Shown: positions 1-12,760 of the stretch, in pieces
Numbering within the stretch: the stretch's first letter is position 1
Layout: every line of letters begins with the position of its first letter
The notes under the pieces: model-generated
What the model saw: only the letters and a program-made list of their open reading frames with translations
What the model was told of the DNA's origin: nothing
The model's database searches: none
NCBI GenBank assembly: GCA_948099385.1
Contig: CANUEZ040000070.1
Coordinates: 306,001 to 370,000, forward strand
Source: Fasciola hepatica
Lineage: Eukaryota; Platyhelminthes; Trematoda; Plagiorchiida; Fasciolidae
Direction: 5' to 3'
DNA: 64,000 nt
Program-made: the position numbers and the translations under genes

Positions 1-110
1 TCACGATGCATAATGTTTCTCGCAGTGGATGTGCGATCAGGTTTTACATTTCCCTCTTATTTTCACCGAGGAATCGACGAAATACACTGCATACTGATGG
101 GTGTGTGACT
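1..110 (+). pseudogene. 3' end of a CR1-like LINE, left-arm copy
   Basis: This matches the reverse complement of 29511-29618, where the C-terminal end of the LINE reading at 29511-30002 runs into the right arm. Only the last few dozen codons and following sequence are inside the window here. The rest of the element would lie to the left if the palindrome continues. Confidence 0.55.
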
Positions 111-583
111 AGTGTGCATACCGCCGACGGAATAGTGGACCCTCGATTGACCGTGGGCATTACCTGTCCTGTGCAAACTGAACCGAGCTGAAATGAACAC
201 CGGACAATGACCCTGCACGACCCCTGACTGATGGGTGCGTTAATTTTGTCCCGTGACATTTACCTTCATTTTCTACAGACATTTTGTTGATTTACCAGCA
301 TGAACCTCGGGCGATCCCGAAATCGCTTGCTTTCGTCCCAATCTAATTCACGGAGTGGTTAGCGTTGAGGTACACAAAGTTTTGTCATATTTGTGATTGA
401 TTTATAATGGACCACAATGGGGCTCTTGACGTCTTTTTGAATTGTGTTACGCGTATCTCAACCTCTGCTAGATATCTGTTTCAGAGACACTAATAAATTT
501 CTAGAAGTGCGTGTGTTTGTGTGATTGCGATTCACAAGAAATACTGCTTTCATGTCTAAGACAGCCGGCATATGTTAAACAAT

Positions 584-885
584 TGTGGTGATGCAGCCGC
601 TGTCACATGTCACATACGACCAGGTAGAGCTTCGTAGCCACGCACGCAGCTGAGCCTCAACCAATGAAGGTCGTCGAGGACAGGTACGACAAAAGCTCCC
701 TATAATTAGTCACCTTCTAGTCTGTCAATTATTTTCTCTGATATAACATGTTCATACGAACCAGTTCTGAAATACAATGAATGTGCTGTTCAGCAGCCTT
801 CGTCTTCTTGCTACTTTCGTTCGCGTAGTTCTGAGTGGGGGCGATTTCAATAGTCCTGTCAGTTCAGTTTGTTGTGATTACTACA
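584..885 (+). mobile_element. 302 bp LTR, solo-like, left-arm copy
   Basis: It begins TGTGG and ends TACTACA, so it has the TG...CA ends of an LTR. A copy of exactly the same length, 302 bp, lies at 37540-37841, directly after a Gypsy pol relic and a purine-rich tract. The reverse-complement copy is in the right arm at about 28733-29035. No primer-binding site follows this copy, so it is probably a solo or truncated LTR. The flanks (acaat and aagtc) are not an obvious target duplication. Confidence 0.75.
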
Positions 886-972
886 AAGTCCTATTTATTT
901 TTCGTTCAGGGACTTAGTAAGCTTGTTTACATGTGAGGCAGTGATCATTACGTTGCTTCTTTTATCTACCAT

Positions 973-1485
973 ATGAAGATCCACAAGAATGGTTCGACGA
1001 GCCTCAAATTATCTTACAAGCCTGAAGTGTATTCACGGATTACTGTGGACTCGTCAAAGATAACATTTTGGGCCTTTCCCAATTCGGGATTTTATGTCAT
1101 GGTCCTTTTAATGTTCATGTGGTTCGTGTGCTTTCGAAGCAACAAGCTCTACCGCTTACAGAAAGAGGAGTTTACCGACACTTTTCGATTGCTTTTGACT
1201 GCTTTTTATATGGGGACACCGTCCAGTCTTACTGTTTATGGATATACAGTTCGCTGCATTGTTAATCGGACATGCACTGGTAGAGTGTCCGGAAAACTAG
1301 CATATCCAAACCAAATGATTATTGTATCTTCGGCAAATCTAAGGAAATACGAAAATTTGACTGCCGTTTATCCAACGAGAATATTTTTGACGATATTCCT
1401 ATTTACTTCGGTGGCATCAGATAGAAGAAACCACACGGCTTTGGCTTATGGCCCTTATCCAGTCGACATCAACCGTTCGTCATGA
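973..1485 (+). pseudogene. Unrecognised 170-codon frame with one membrane-like segment
   Basis: This open frame lies between the LTR at 584-885 and the RNase H relic that starts near 1500. It has one hydrophobic stretch (FYVMVLLMFMWFVCF) followed by basic residues, but no domain that I can name. In the right arm the same frame is broken into two parts (28384-28644 and 28130-28381). That argues against a maintained gene. It may be decayed Gypsy internal sequence read in the wrong frame; a second overlapping frame at 1068-1265 is equally open. Confidence 0.25.
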
Positions 1486-1499
1486 GAGGTCACGTGTTG

Positions 1500-2947
1500 C
1501 GCTGCCGAACGAAGTACGGTAACCACGTAATTGTTGCCTGGGAACTAGAAGTATCAAAGTACCACCCCTAATGTTGTTTGTGTGGTCATCGAGCCTGGTG
1601 TCCCTCTGCTTGTGGAGACAGATCCATCAGTCATTGCAATCGCCGCGTCTCTCAATCAAAATGGCCGTCCGGTGGCTTTCTTTTCCCGAGCCCACCTTCA
1701 CAAAGTCAGCTTTCGGCGGTGGAGAAAGAAGCGTTTGCCATTGTAGAGGCCTTGAGGAAATGGCTTGGTTTTCTGGTTGGTTTCCATTTCAAGTTGATAA
1801 CTGACCAACGACCTGTTGCTTTCGTGTTTGGTCAGTCACCCAGAGGTAAACAAAAAAGAAAAAACACAACGTTAGCCTTTGGAGTTGTCAGATCCCCGAT
1901 TCAAAAAATTTATGGTCCTTGCTCGAAAAATTATGTGGCCGATACTTTTTCTCGAGGATTCTGTGGAACTTTGACTAACTTTGACTTGATTGCTTTGTTT
2001 AACTCTTCTTGCCGCCCTAAAGTAAAGTGTATGATCATTTTATACGATCACGAAACCTACCCTTCATCGTTGTTAATGTGAAGTCTGCCAGCTCTCAGTG
2101 TCAAACGAGTGTGGAAATCAAGCCTAGATTCTACAGGCCGAAAAAATTGCACCTCATCAAGGCAACGCAACCGTTCGACTGTCTCAGCATCGATTTTAAA
2201 GAACCCCTGCCTAGCGACACCAAAAGTCGTTTTTGCTCACCATCATTGATGAATTTTCACGATTTCCATTCACATGTTCTTGTTTCGACAAGTCCACTTC
2301 GGCAGTCATTAGATGGTTACCTATCTTGTTCCGTATTTTCGGAATGCTCACCTTCATGCACTCCGATCGTAGATCTTCATTCACGTCCGAGGAACTTCAA
2401 ATTTTCCTTCACAGTGGAGGTATCGCAACCAGTCGCAAGACTGCCAACAGTCCGTTACGTAGCGGTTAAGTAAAAAGCCTCAATGGTACCCTCTGGAAAT
2501 CTACAACACTTGTAATCAAGTGCCGCCAAATGCACATTACACAATGGGAAGCTGTACTTCCAGATGTACCTGATTCTGTCAGTTCCCTTCTCTGTACGAC
2601 TACTAATACCAAGCCTCACGAAAGTCTCTTCCAGCACAACTGTGAAGCTACCACGGGTAAGTCAATCTCCACTTGGCTACTGAAATCTGACTGTGCACTT
2701 ATCCGCAGTTGATGGTGCATCTAAATTCGACCCTCTGGTAGAAAATGAATAACTCGTGGAGTGCAATCCCAACTACCCACATATGCGTTACTATGATGGC
2801 CGGGAAGTTACTGTATCTCTCAAATACCTTGCCCTATCTACACACAACCCTCTATCCGTAGTGGAACATATGCCTACGGTAGATGCGCCTGAACATTCAG
2901 ACACGACAAATCCGACGACGAAAAGCCCCAGTGAACTCAGACAGTAA
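1500..2947 (+). pseudogene. pol: Gypsy RNase H-integrase relic, left-arm copy
   Basis: Frames broken by shifts give an RNase H region followed by an integrase. The RNase H part reads VPLLVETDPSVIAIAASLNQ and then GRPVAFFSRAHLH (about 1590-1700), with EALRKWLGFLVG and KLITDQRPV after a shift (1740-1820). The integrase part reads PFDCLSIDFKEPLPSDTKS (2170-2230), IDEFSRFPF (about 2245), FMHSDRRSSFTSEELQIFL (about 2355-2410) and GGIATSR. It ends in a C-terminal tail that includes YDGREVTVSLKYLAL (2790-2835). Several frameshifts and the loss of the conserved region after GIATSR make it inactive. The order of domains is that of Gypsy elements; RT and the 5' half are missing. Confidence 0.85.
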
Positions 2948-3318
2948 CTCACTCACCCCGTCCTTTGAAGAACCGGGAAAGTTCGACTCAGTGGAAGAAA
3001 TCAACAGGGAAGCTTGAGCTCTTCAACCTCTTTAGCTGTCGTTGAACTTTATTCACCGTGTATACCGCATCCTTTGGGTTTCGCTGGTATGTCACTCCTT
3101 AAAGCATCCCCGGCGATAGTGAATATGATGAACTAAACACTTTCGTTTCATCCTAATTTTCGTTCATATGTTTGCTAATAGTTCTCTGAATCTATTTCAG
3201 CTGTATGATCTGATTCTGAACTGATTAAAGTCTATAAACTGCCATTCCGACTTCTTCATTCATCTCACCTGTGCCTGTTTGTTTGCAATCGTCTGCTACA
3301 CGAACATTATCTATTTAC

Positions 3319-3319
<1 letters not shown>

Positions 3320-3409
<90 letters not shown>
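3320..3409. repeat. (AT)n microsatellite, about 90 bp
   Basis: This is a pure alternating AT tract. The right-arm partner at 26247-26294 is only about 48 bp, and the 42 bp difference accounts for the change in pairing sum across this point. Open frames reading IYIYIY here are meaningless. Confidence 0.98.
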
Positions 3410-3412
<3 letters not shown>

Positions 3413-6400
3413 GTATAAGTATATACATAGTTATACATACATATATTTACATATGGATTTACTTCGAGGAATTTCTTGCAATTCCAGGGTGGTTTTAGTT
3501 ATAAAACCGCGAGTATAATTTGTGTAATTGTTTTTGTATACATAACTGATACTTGACATCCCACCCGTTAATTTTACAGGTCCTTTGAACATCACGAAAA
3601 ACCAGCAAGAATAGAAGAATGACAAACAACGGGAAAGGAAGTCTTTTGTACACATTTACCATACTTTTAATATAATAAACCTATTTTCATTCCCGTAAAA
3701 CTGGTTGTTTTGCTTACACCTAGCTGCAATCTAGTAGCTAAGCCAGAAAGGTTGGAAAATATTACAATGGCAGTTTGAGTGATCAGACGAAGTAAGGATA
3801 ATTGGTGAAAAGTAGGTAGCCATTTTCCAGTGAAAAGTTCAGTATGTTGGGCAAATCCAACCCCATCCTAGTTGGGGAAGCTTTGGGCAGTGCTGCTTGG
3901 GTAATCAAAAAATCGAATGTGTGTGAATGTGTGTCACTACATGAAGCATTTTTTTGATAACGGATGTGAATTCATAAGAATCAATTGTTATTCCAACGTA
4001 GCCGAATAAATCCCGTTTGCGTTGTGAATGAGGTAAATTCCTAACAGCCAATGAACACACATTGTGACTTGGGCTACTATCGCTGGAGTATTTCCACAAC
4101 GCAATTGACAGGAATCGATACTAAGTACTATAGCCCAGACTAAGGTTAATTCAGCAGGATCAGCTGTGATCGCGATGGGATGAAGTAATTTTCCGTCACG
4201 CATTACCGAATCTAAATTCTTGATGGCTAATGACCGCACGTTGCGAATCGACTCTTTATTTCTAAAGTGCTTTATTCTTGTCATAGTTATGTGGAAACTC
4301 GTAGTGTTTAGGTATCAAACCTGGATCGCGCTCGTGAAAGAAGACTCGTGTGGCAACTTTCTAACAGTACACTTAAATAAGGCAATAAACAAATGCTACT
4401 CAGAATGGCATGACTATGAAAGGAGCCCCGTTTTCGTTCACGAGTTCCGGCACCGGTATCACCGAGCCAGAAGAAGTACGGAACAGTTATGAACCAATCC
4501 AAACTCACCACGTGAACCAAAAGTAGTCCCATTAAAAAAATTACCCACAAACCATGGGTAGTAAAATATTCCGGAAGGTGATACGCTTGGTCGCGTAAAT
4601 CTCGCACAAGCAGAACGCCTATCGGAAGAAGTTTGAGAAACTACCGGTTTGAAAGACAGTGCAACTGTTGAAAAAGTCTGAGACATTTCCACATTTTCCA
4701 GCTAAATTCGCGCGCGTCAAAATTTGCACTCTACTCTTCTGCGTCCGTTACGCCACCAATAACCGTCGAGAAGTAATCATGCGAACAATTAGTGATTTAA
4801 CAAAGAAGACACCCGGGGTTTGATCACATTTACAATTTAGTTTCTTATGAGCCCTCAGTTGACCAGTGCTGTGTACCAGGCCTGGTGGACTGAATTCGCA
4901 CTTTCATCACTTATGAAGATAAGGACTGTGACAGATCACACTAGCAAAAATATTTTGAGTAACACTGTTTTGTAGGATAATACCTCCTGTGACGGCTCAC
5001 GAGAGGTGGATTTGCTCGTTGTATTCCAATTATTCTTCTCAAGGTCTCGGAAATTATTTAGAGCACAATCCCACTCTAAGCTTCGATGAACAGAGCCAGG
5101 TAGGTAAGGCTTCAAAACATAACTAGTGATCTCATCCTTGTAATGGCGAACTCGCAACACCCAAAACCGGCTGAAAAGGTAACCAAAAATTCAAAGATAA
5201 CTGATATATGATATACTTTGAGCTTCTGCGTACAAATTAGCATATCAGTAAATATAGACATGTTATTTCAAGATAATGCAAGTTTTGTGAACATTTAACA
5301 ACCGAGCTTTGGATACCTTTCGGAATATTTGTTACTGAGAGCGAATTGATTTGAATTGCGTAAGGAACACCAGGTTGCAAAGTGGTAATCGCAAATAACG
5401 CAAACTTTTGGGTCATGGTACAACAGGGTGTGTGGCCGGGGGTGGGGGGGGGGGTTAATCTACGATTGTACATAAGGACAAAGCCATATTTGATCTCTTC
5501 GGTTCAGATAGTAGAGCAAAATGAACTGTACTGGACTAAATAGCCGATGGGACAGACGACAGGTCAATAGTTACAACTGTATTCAACAGTCGGTGAAAAT
5601 TAGATGGAATACGTGAACGACTAGATTTATTGATGCAGTGCAGCTTTACGTTGCCACTATTGTCCTTGTGTCAGTTCCCTAGGCTATTTAGTTCATTCCG
5701 GCTCTGATCGGTTCAACCAACCGTTAACCTTGAAGGTCCATGATCTGATTATCTCTGCTATCTTGCAGTATTGTCGAACAGAGGACAAAATAAATAGAGA
5801 CAAAAACTGAAAAACCGAAAATAAATGAATGAGCCGAAATCGCGAAGATGAAGGAAGGACTCGAAAACACCTTCGCCACTGGCCGCGACATCCACCCATA
5901 TCATTTATGTCTCCAGTTGTCTGGAAGGTGGATGTCATGGACCCCAACCCGGCAGTCTAACACGTCCTACTTGAACAAGTCCACCAGTCAAGGTTTTCCT
6001 TTCATTTTACCATGTCATGTACAGACCACCTTGACCTAATTATTCTATCCTACCCTTCTTCGCAGAAAAGTGTACGCCGACTTAGCCTATCAGCGCGCAC
6101 GCCACGTGCCACGTGCCACATGCCACGATGCACTATGAATCAAAGTTCGCGTTATTTAAAGTTACCACTTTGCAACCTGGGGTTAAGCAGACAATTCAAA
6201 TGAAATCCATTCTCGACTACATCGCAGACATACAGGCCTGCTTGAAGCTCTCGAATTTTCGAAGTAAACGTGCTGTCCGCCTCCGACATCCGATTAAAGG
6301 CATCAAGAATCATACCAACAGACTAGCAAGCAGGCTCACCAGTCAAGCTAACACTTTTAAACAGACACAGCAGAAAGAAAGCACAACTACGAGACCGACT

Positions 6401-6540
6401 TTCAAGCTCAACTTGGTAGTAACCAGACCAGACCCACGAGCGACAGCATGCAGCCATGCTACCCAGATTCAACTAAGTTCTTCCCAAGTGTAGAAAATTG
6501 CACTGAAAAAAGTCCAAGGGGTGTTTTTGGTGGTACGTGG
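3410..6540. other. Unrecognised left-arm DNA
   Basis: I see no protein family or RNA here. One repeated motif occurs twice in opposite orientation: about 5335-5435 (minus) and 6113-6205 (plus) share cgttattt...taccactttgcaacctgg. Only the second is present in both arms; the first lies in the left-private insertion. The frame at 6113-6493 (126 codons) is lysine/threonine rich and has no hallmark of a known family. The right arm holds the same sequence at about 23170-26240. Confidence 0.6.
5214..5477. mobile_element. About 264 bp insertion private to the left arm
   Basis: The right arm reads continuously from gatatatgat to gacaaagcc (near 24220), while the left arm has about 264 bp between these words. 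The pairing sum changes from 29429 to 29693 across it. The segment contains a G-rich run (about 5436-5455) and an inverted relative of 6113-6205. I find no terminal inverted repeats or clear target duplication, so it may be a short non-autonomous element or a deletion in the right arm. Confidence 0.7.
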
Positions 6541-6559
6541 TCTAGATTCTAGGAGCAGC

Positions 6560-8125
6560 GGAATTCGCTGGTATGCTACAGCGAGATCAATCTTCAATCT
6601 TGGTGCCGAGCATGGATTTCATGGAGTCTTCCGGTTCCACCGTAGTCACCGCACGTCTTCGTAGTCGTGAATTCAAAGTAAGTCTGTGGTCCCCACAAAT
6701 ACGTAGCTTTTTCCTATCGCTTTTTATTGCCACAACTATAAGAGTAGCCCAAGAAGATGAATGGACTTGGGGTGATCATGCTATTCTGTTCCATTTTTTC
6801 TTATTGCCTTTAGAACCTCTTCACTTTGACCATACAACAACACTCTTTGTTTAACGAACACCGGATCACCATCGACTTCCAACTTTACGGCTCCACCGCC
6901 ATTCCACCACGATTGTTGGAGCAATGCATCACTAGCTGTTGGATAATCACAAGATAAACGGGGGTGGATGACTCTGTGTGAAATTAAAGATTGTGAATCA
7001 CAGCTCACGATCCATTCAATCCCATAATAGACGGACTATCAACTGAAATCAGGAAGCGGACTGGAATGTACGGCTGTTGCTTGGATTGTATCATCAGGGT
7101 CGTTTCACCCAACAGTGTGAGTTGGTGGCCGATTACACTCTGAATGAGTATTCCAGTAGTTTTTATCGTTGTCCAGGAAGAAACTCACCTTCAAGATCTT
7201 CTCAGGAATGATGGAATCACAACTTCCCATAACCACAATGAACTCATGCTGAAATCCGCATTCAAACAACACCGGTTTGTATAGGAATTGGTCGTTCTGA
7301 CCGGTGGTCTTCAATGTGTAGATGGGTTTGGTATCTTCGGGTTTATTCGTTTCGGTCACTTCTATCATGTTGCACTTGGATCGGCGGCATACCTTTCTTA
7401 TGTGACCAGCTTTGCCACATGCATGGCGTTCGACTTGACGGAATCGACATGTTGAGCGCAAATGGAAATCTCCGCATGAAATGCATCTGTTCTCTGGTTT
7501 GTGAGATACTGCAACATCGAAATGGCATGACTGGTTGACGTGTGCCTGGTGGTTACGGTGCGGGTGCATTGGCTTGGACGTCTTTTGTTGAAACAAAATT
7601 GTTGTCTCGGGTGTGGTGGAAGATTGCAAGTGATCCAATTGCTCGCAGATTCTGCAAGCCTCTGAAAAGTCCAAGCTATTCTGTTCCAGTAAGCGCAGCT
7701 GTAGCGTGATGTTGTTGATTCCGGCAATTAGTCGATTGAAAAGCATTTCCCCAACCGATCACCATAGTTGCAGCACGCAGCTTGTTGATTCAGTTGTAGA
7801 ATGGATTTGTGACGAAACGAGTTCTGTCCTCGTCCCAGTGAATTTAATTTCACGCGTTCGGTGACCTGGAAATTGATTGGCATAACAAAATTCAGCAGAA
7901 GTTCTTTCAGTCTCTCAAGCGGTAGTTTTGCGGGCGCATCGGATTATGACAAGTTCTTGGACAACGAATACAAATCGCGGCCACCCGCAGTGAGGAAAAG
8001 GCCGTGTGATCTTGCTTAGCTCTGTTACGAAGACTACACCAGAGCTTGAATCGTTCGACCCATTCTTCGATTTAGGATGGATTACTGTGCAAGTTCAAAT
8101 GTTCAAAGGTCAGTGACTCCATGCC
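6560..8125 (-). pseudogene. gag-pol: Gypsy gag-protease-RT relic, left-arm copy
   Basis: Read on the minus strand, this gives a gag region (8100-7750, frameshifted), then an open part at 7746-7105, then an RT start (7008-6600). The open part has zinc-knuckle motifs CISCGDFHLRSTC and HACGKAGHIRKVC; in the second the first cysteine is replaced by histidine. A protease-like segment ends in FIVVMGSCDSIIPEKIL, where the catalytic DTG of retropepsins is missing. RT pieces include EVDGDPVFVKQRVLL and, in shifted frames, a KSD...ICGDHR...TLNSRL series. The element stops abruptly near 6560 before the catalytic RT motifs. It cannot be functional. Confidence 0.85.
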
Positions 8126-8136
8126 GTGACGCCAGT

Positions 8137-8459
8137 TGTAAGAATCGTATTTAACCGGTCAATCGTACGTAATGAAATAACCTGGACCCGGACTACGCGC
8201 ACTGGAAGAACGACAAGAATAGATAAGAACAGCACGAATGTATTTTGTTACATTTGGTTGGTGCTCACTCGTTTATTTACAAAAATAGGCATGCTTTTAT
8301 TGGCAGATAACGTGCTGATAAATCACAAGGCAACTTCGCTGTATCTACACGATCTAACAGTTACGATCCAGCTTCACCTGATTGGCTGGATACTGCAAGT
8401 GAAGCTATAGCGTACTGGACTGCGTGGGGAGGCATTCGAATCAATACACTTGTCCAACA
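8137..8459 (-). mobile_element. Probable 5' LTR of the gag-pol relic, left-arm copy
   Basis: This is the partner of 21241-21563. It lies directly upstream (on the minus strand) of the gag reading. The open frame over it is also present in the right arm but has no protein signature. Confidence 0.5.
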
Positions 8460-11400
8460 AATTGCCGTGTTTCTCCGTTTTTCAGGACATCCTTTTGGCC
8501 ATCAGGTTTTGGTTGTAGGCCTTCACTACATTGTATAGTCTGCTGAAGAAACTAGGCCTTTTATCGATGCGTCTTCCAAAGCACCCCTGGAAACATTATT
8601 CTCTTATGCGTGCTCTGGTGTGAACTATGCCTGGGATAACCAACGCGTTTGCAGTCCGTAAAACAATTACGATGAAAGTCCATATCCGTCGAATTCCAGG
8701 TTTTACCACTAAAAATTTGCAAGATGTCAAAATTAGATAACCTCCGTGGATTACGGGACGAACCCACAGTAGAGTAGTCAGATATTCTAGAAGTAGCTGA
8801 CTGAACCCAGCTCACATGTAACCACAGCTCCAGTGAGTATCATTAGAATAAATATAGTGTATATTATCACGCAGTTACTTGCGAGTAGTGTGTGGGATTG
8901 ATGAATATTTGTTTAGCTGACCGTCCTTTGGACTCCACCTTTCACGCCCAAACCTCAGTCTAGTATCGATTACGTCGATTGCACCGATAATGCTAGCGTG
9001 GTTTTCGAATGAAAAATGCACAGTGAAGAAAGGAACGACACCAACTGTGCGATGAGACTGGCTAATATTGGAGGTGTATTAGGTCATCTAACGTGGCTGG
9101 ATGAGGGGAAGATTTTAGAATGGCTTGTTGTTCCTCTTACGGCAGAGGAATGGAAACACTGCATCATGACAGGATAAATGTGACTATACCTGCTTAACTT
9201 GAAAGTAAGCCGTTCTCAACTCAAGTGTATCGTACGAAACTCAGCACTGAATCACGAAGTTTTTCACAAGCTTTGAATATATTGTTGATGAGCTCGAAAA
9301 CTGTTTGGAAGGTGTACGACTGACTACATGAATACCTCGAATCCTGCGTTGACAACATGGAAAACATTACAAGCGAGATATAGAATAGGTTTTGTGAAAT
9401 CCGTTGAGAAACAAAGAAGAAAGTGAATGTAGATTTAAAGCAGAATCAATTGAAAATACCCAACTGAATGATCAGGACACTCGGTTCAGAACCAAACTGT
9501 TTTCACTGCTTCACTGCATCACTGCTGGTCAAAAACGGCCTATTTTATGGGAATCTAAATGAAGACAATAGAGGAAAAAGAGAAAAAAATTGGTAATCAC
9601 ATTGATAAAAAATGGCATTTTTGTGTCCACATAGTTACCGTATTATCGGTGCTACGAGAGATAAAGTGTGTTGATAATTGTCACATAGAATTGCTTGGGC
9701 TGTCGGACTCGAAGGATAAGTCGGAGCAGTTCGTGCAAGCAAGTAACAACATGAAAAGAATAGTGCTCAGCGTCACTATGGAGTAGTTACTAAATTCAAC
9801 TCCGTGTAATCGAATTGTGCACGGAGTACACATTCGGGGAAGATGGTCGAAGTGGAGTGAAGGAAAATTCAGAAAACTTGAAAGGTTTGAGAGATTGATC
9901 ACCCTGTTCAGAATAGCTGACAATGTTTTGAAGATAATCAGATAGTTTATTAAATTTCTCTCTTCTATTGATACAGTATGACAAATAGGTATAAAATTAG
10001 CATAGTTAATTACAGTTCTAGAAGAGCACGACGGGAGGTGGACAACTTAAATATGGGACAAAGGACGTGAATACTGCAACTTGAGGAAGGCGAGATTTAC
10101 TAATTAGGGATCCGGACGACTTGCAAGCCAGTCAAATGCTTCGGAAGCATCCCTAAAATGGTCGGTACATTATGCCAATGAGATAGTTGAGCCATCAAAG
10201 GAATGACACATTTGTTGTAATAGTGGTCTTAGAACGAAATCAAAAATTGAGGAGTAGTTATGAAATACGCATCTAAAAGAATTAACAGAACTGTTTTGCA
10301 GTTTATCATTAGAATGAACTAAATAAGATAAATAACATTGTTCTATTTGGCTGACATTTCAGTGGCGTGCTTATGTGTTTTGTTCACTCAAAGCAAAACA
10401 TCTATGCTCGGACACTTCCACGTTGAAATAACTTGGTCGGCTATTGCGAAGGCTGCCCCGGAAGAACTGATTTAAAGTCAAAATCTGTGAAATTATTAAT
10501 TAGATTGGTTGTAAAATAGGGTTCCCATAGAATGTTAGAATAATATTTACTGTAAAATGCTACTAATATGACTCACTTTTTGGAGAACTGCAAGTCGAAA
10601 TGAGGTATTTTATTTCCCTCATTCCACCTGCATCCTCGCAATACTCTTCAAATGACTGAGTTCATATTTCTTGTCGAGTAGAATCGCGGAATCGAAGATG
10701 AAGTAAAATATGAAATTGGAGGTTAAAAGATGAGGATACAAATAGCAGAGTGTGGTTCAGCAGTCAGCGGAAGAGAGACTCAACTAAATTTGGATGAGAT
10801 ATTAAGTTTTCACTGGAAGCCTCAGTTGGCTTCCTTGTTAAATGAGTTAATATAAAGTAGAAAACATATTCATGAAAATCATGAGCCCCACGACCGTGTG
10901 AACATCTTGGCACACATATTTAATCCGTTTGGAAGACTTTCGTGGATGAGAAACTAGTGCACAGTGGTGTCATTGATTCTCTGATCGCGAGTATACTCCG
11001 TTGAATTTGTTTTTTATCCACAACGATTGTCTGACTTTTGGCTACTTGCAGCTGTTTCAGTTGTGAACACTATAATTCTACTGATATGGACTGTCATCGG
11101 AATCATTTGACAGACTGTTCATCATATGAACGATGAGATTAAACTATGCGGTACAACGTATCGATCACCGCGCATGACACATTCGTCGACAACTGATAGT
11201 TCATTGTGGAGAACTAAGTATGGAATAAGTTCAACTGGAATTGAATGTTTTTCTGGCCATTATGTCATCAGGAACTAAGGCATTCAACTTACAGTTGAAT
11301 CGGCTTGGGAAATTTCTTTCAGAATATTTATGCTAGTTGCTCCAATATGAATCTTATCTAGAGTAACTATTATCTTGATTTATTTGGTATCATCATTCAC

Positions 11401-12560
11401 ATTTGATTTTTGTAGTGGTGGGCGTGACAAACTGTCGGTCACTCGATTCTTGGAGTTAGGTGTAATACCGATTTGTTATCAGAAGTTGTTGACATTTTTT
11501 AACACGACTGAGAATTCTAACAAGTGCCGAGAGACCAGTACATAATACGAACGGAGGCCAAAATAAGTACAGATGCCACTTTTCGAAGGCTCATAAACAT
11601 GCGAGAATTTCTTGTTCTCCAGTGAAATACTATCTCCCTGTTGACAAAAGCGAAAATGAAATAAAAACAACTACTTTCTTTCACTATCACGAATCTGGGA
11701 TATAACGGCCTCCAAGCTCACATCAGGGGCATGCGTGGACACGACCGTATAGAGGTTCTTGTCAAACATCGCAATAGTCCGTGCAATGGACACCACAGAA
11801 TGAATGGGGGAAAACCTCTGTTTTTGGGCTGCACCATCTTCATGGGAAGGTCTCGATCAGTCTTGTAAATTCTCGAAGCAGCTGGGAAATCGTGCCGCAG
11901 TTTCGTAAAGTTCAAAGGTAGAAGGAATACAATGTAAGAAATGTTTCACTGGGTACGGATTTTGTGGTCGTGAACAGTTCACTAGTGCACGTTCGCTGTG
12001 ATTGCATTCTTTCTATGAGTACCCAAAAGTTATCTATCACTGAAGCTTAGTAGTCGTGGATTTGCTGATAGATTTGCTTAGGTTATATACGGGCTGAAGA
12101 GCTCAGCGGTCGGTGACCTTCGTGAACTTTAGTCCAAGTAGAAACTTGTGTCATCTACGTACCACCCAGCTAATGGCCAAAGCTTTTTCCTGCCTCTAGG
12201 AATAACCCTTCACTGCAGCACTGAGAATACACAATAAACAGACTATTGGGTATCTTGTTCCAGAACTGCTCCAATCCTCGCTTCAGAAGCGTTGGTGATC
12301 AGCAAGGTCTGTTTAGATGGCGCGAGTGGGGCTAGTACTGGTTGGTCAACGATAGTTTGTATAGGACAGCGCAGTGTCTTTTCACGTTACTCGTCGCACT
12401 GCGACACGTCGGACTATCGGTCCAAAATCAGTGGGCGGGCTCGTGTCACGAAATTTTGAGTGAATAGGGAAGAGTACTGCCGGCATCCAAAGATTGATCG
12501 CAAAAGTGCCCGATTCATGGTTGACTCAATTCCAGTTGGTGGCTGGAGATGATCTGGATC
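8460..12560. other. Unrecognised left-arm DNA, inner part
   Basis: No gene family is visible over about 4 kb. Short open frames (9559-9786, 9681-9923, 11479-11670, 11718-11915) are conserved between the arms only because the DNA is duplicated. Positions 11170-12540 also recur at 31631-33012, and 11457-11585 at 53163-53290. The PLE target site in its empty form is at 8707-8718 (cactaaaaattt). Confidence 0.6.
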
Positions 12561-12760
12561 TGATTGGTATCTGTTTGAAATAACAGTGAAACCGAGTAAG
12601 TGTGATTAGGTGACATCGAATTCGCTTTTGGTCGCTTTGGTTGAAATGTTTCTACCCACGAACCTCTCCAGGAGCTGTTACAATCGGCTGTTATGCTATT
12701 CCTTCGTGGATCTAAATGTTAGCACATCCTCCTGATATGCGATCACGCCATCGATACCGA
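12540..12760 (-). pseudogene. pol: Truncated Gypsy RT fragment at the left arm's inner edge
   Basis: This is the reverse-complement partner of 15012-15230. It encodes the stretch after the RT catalytic box, up to the DFTVISN-like motif, and stops at the breakpoint. The sequence beyond it at 12761 does not continue the element. In the right arm the same reading continues without interruption across 15012. Confidence 0.7.

Larger units (their letters stand above)
1..12760. repeat. Left arm of a giant inverted repeat (continues past the window edge)
   Basis: This stretch is repeated in reverse complement at 15012-29618. Pairing of identical reading frames shows this along the whole arm: for example 973-1485 pairs with 28130-28644, 7105-7746 with 21954-22595, 9559-9786 with 17956-18183 and 11479-11670 with 16072-16263. 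By eye the arms are roughly 97-98% identical. The inner end is sharp: both arms share ccatcgataccga and then diverge. The outer end is not visible because base 1 still matches base 29618. The arm has a private insertion of about 264 bp (5214-5477) and lacks the PLE found in the other arm. It may be a genuine inverted duplication or an assembly fold-back of two haplotypes. Confidence 0.95.

Noticed and set aside
3271..3498. Open frames reading IYIYIY across AT tracts (also near 14560-14943, 26158-26343, 61609-61911)
   Set aside because: They are translations of AT microsatellites and have no coding support.
9559..9786. A conserved host gene because the same frame occurs at 17956-18183
   Set aside because: Conservation is fully explained by the duplicated DNA, and the frame has no recognisable domain or splice context.
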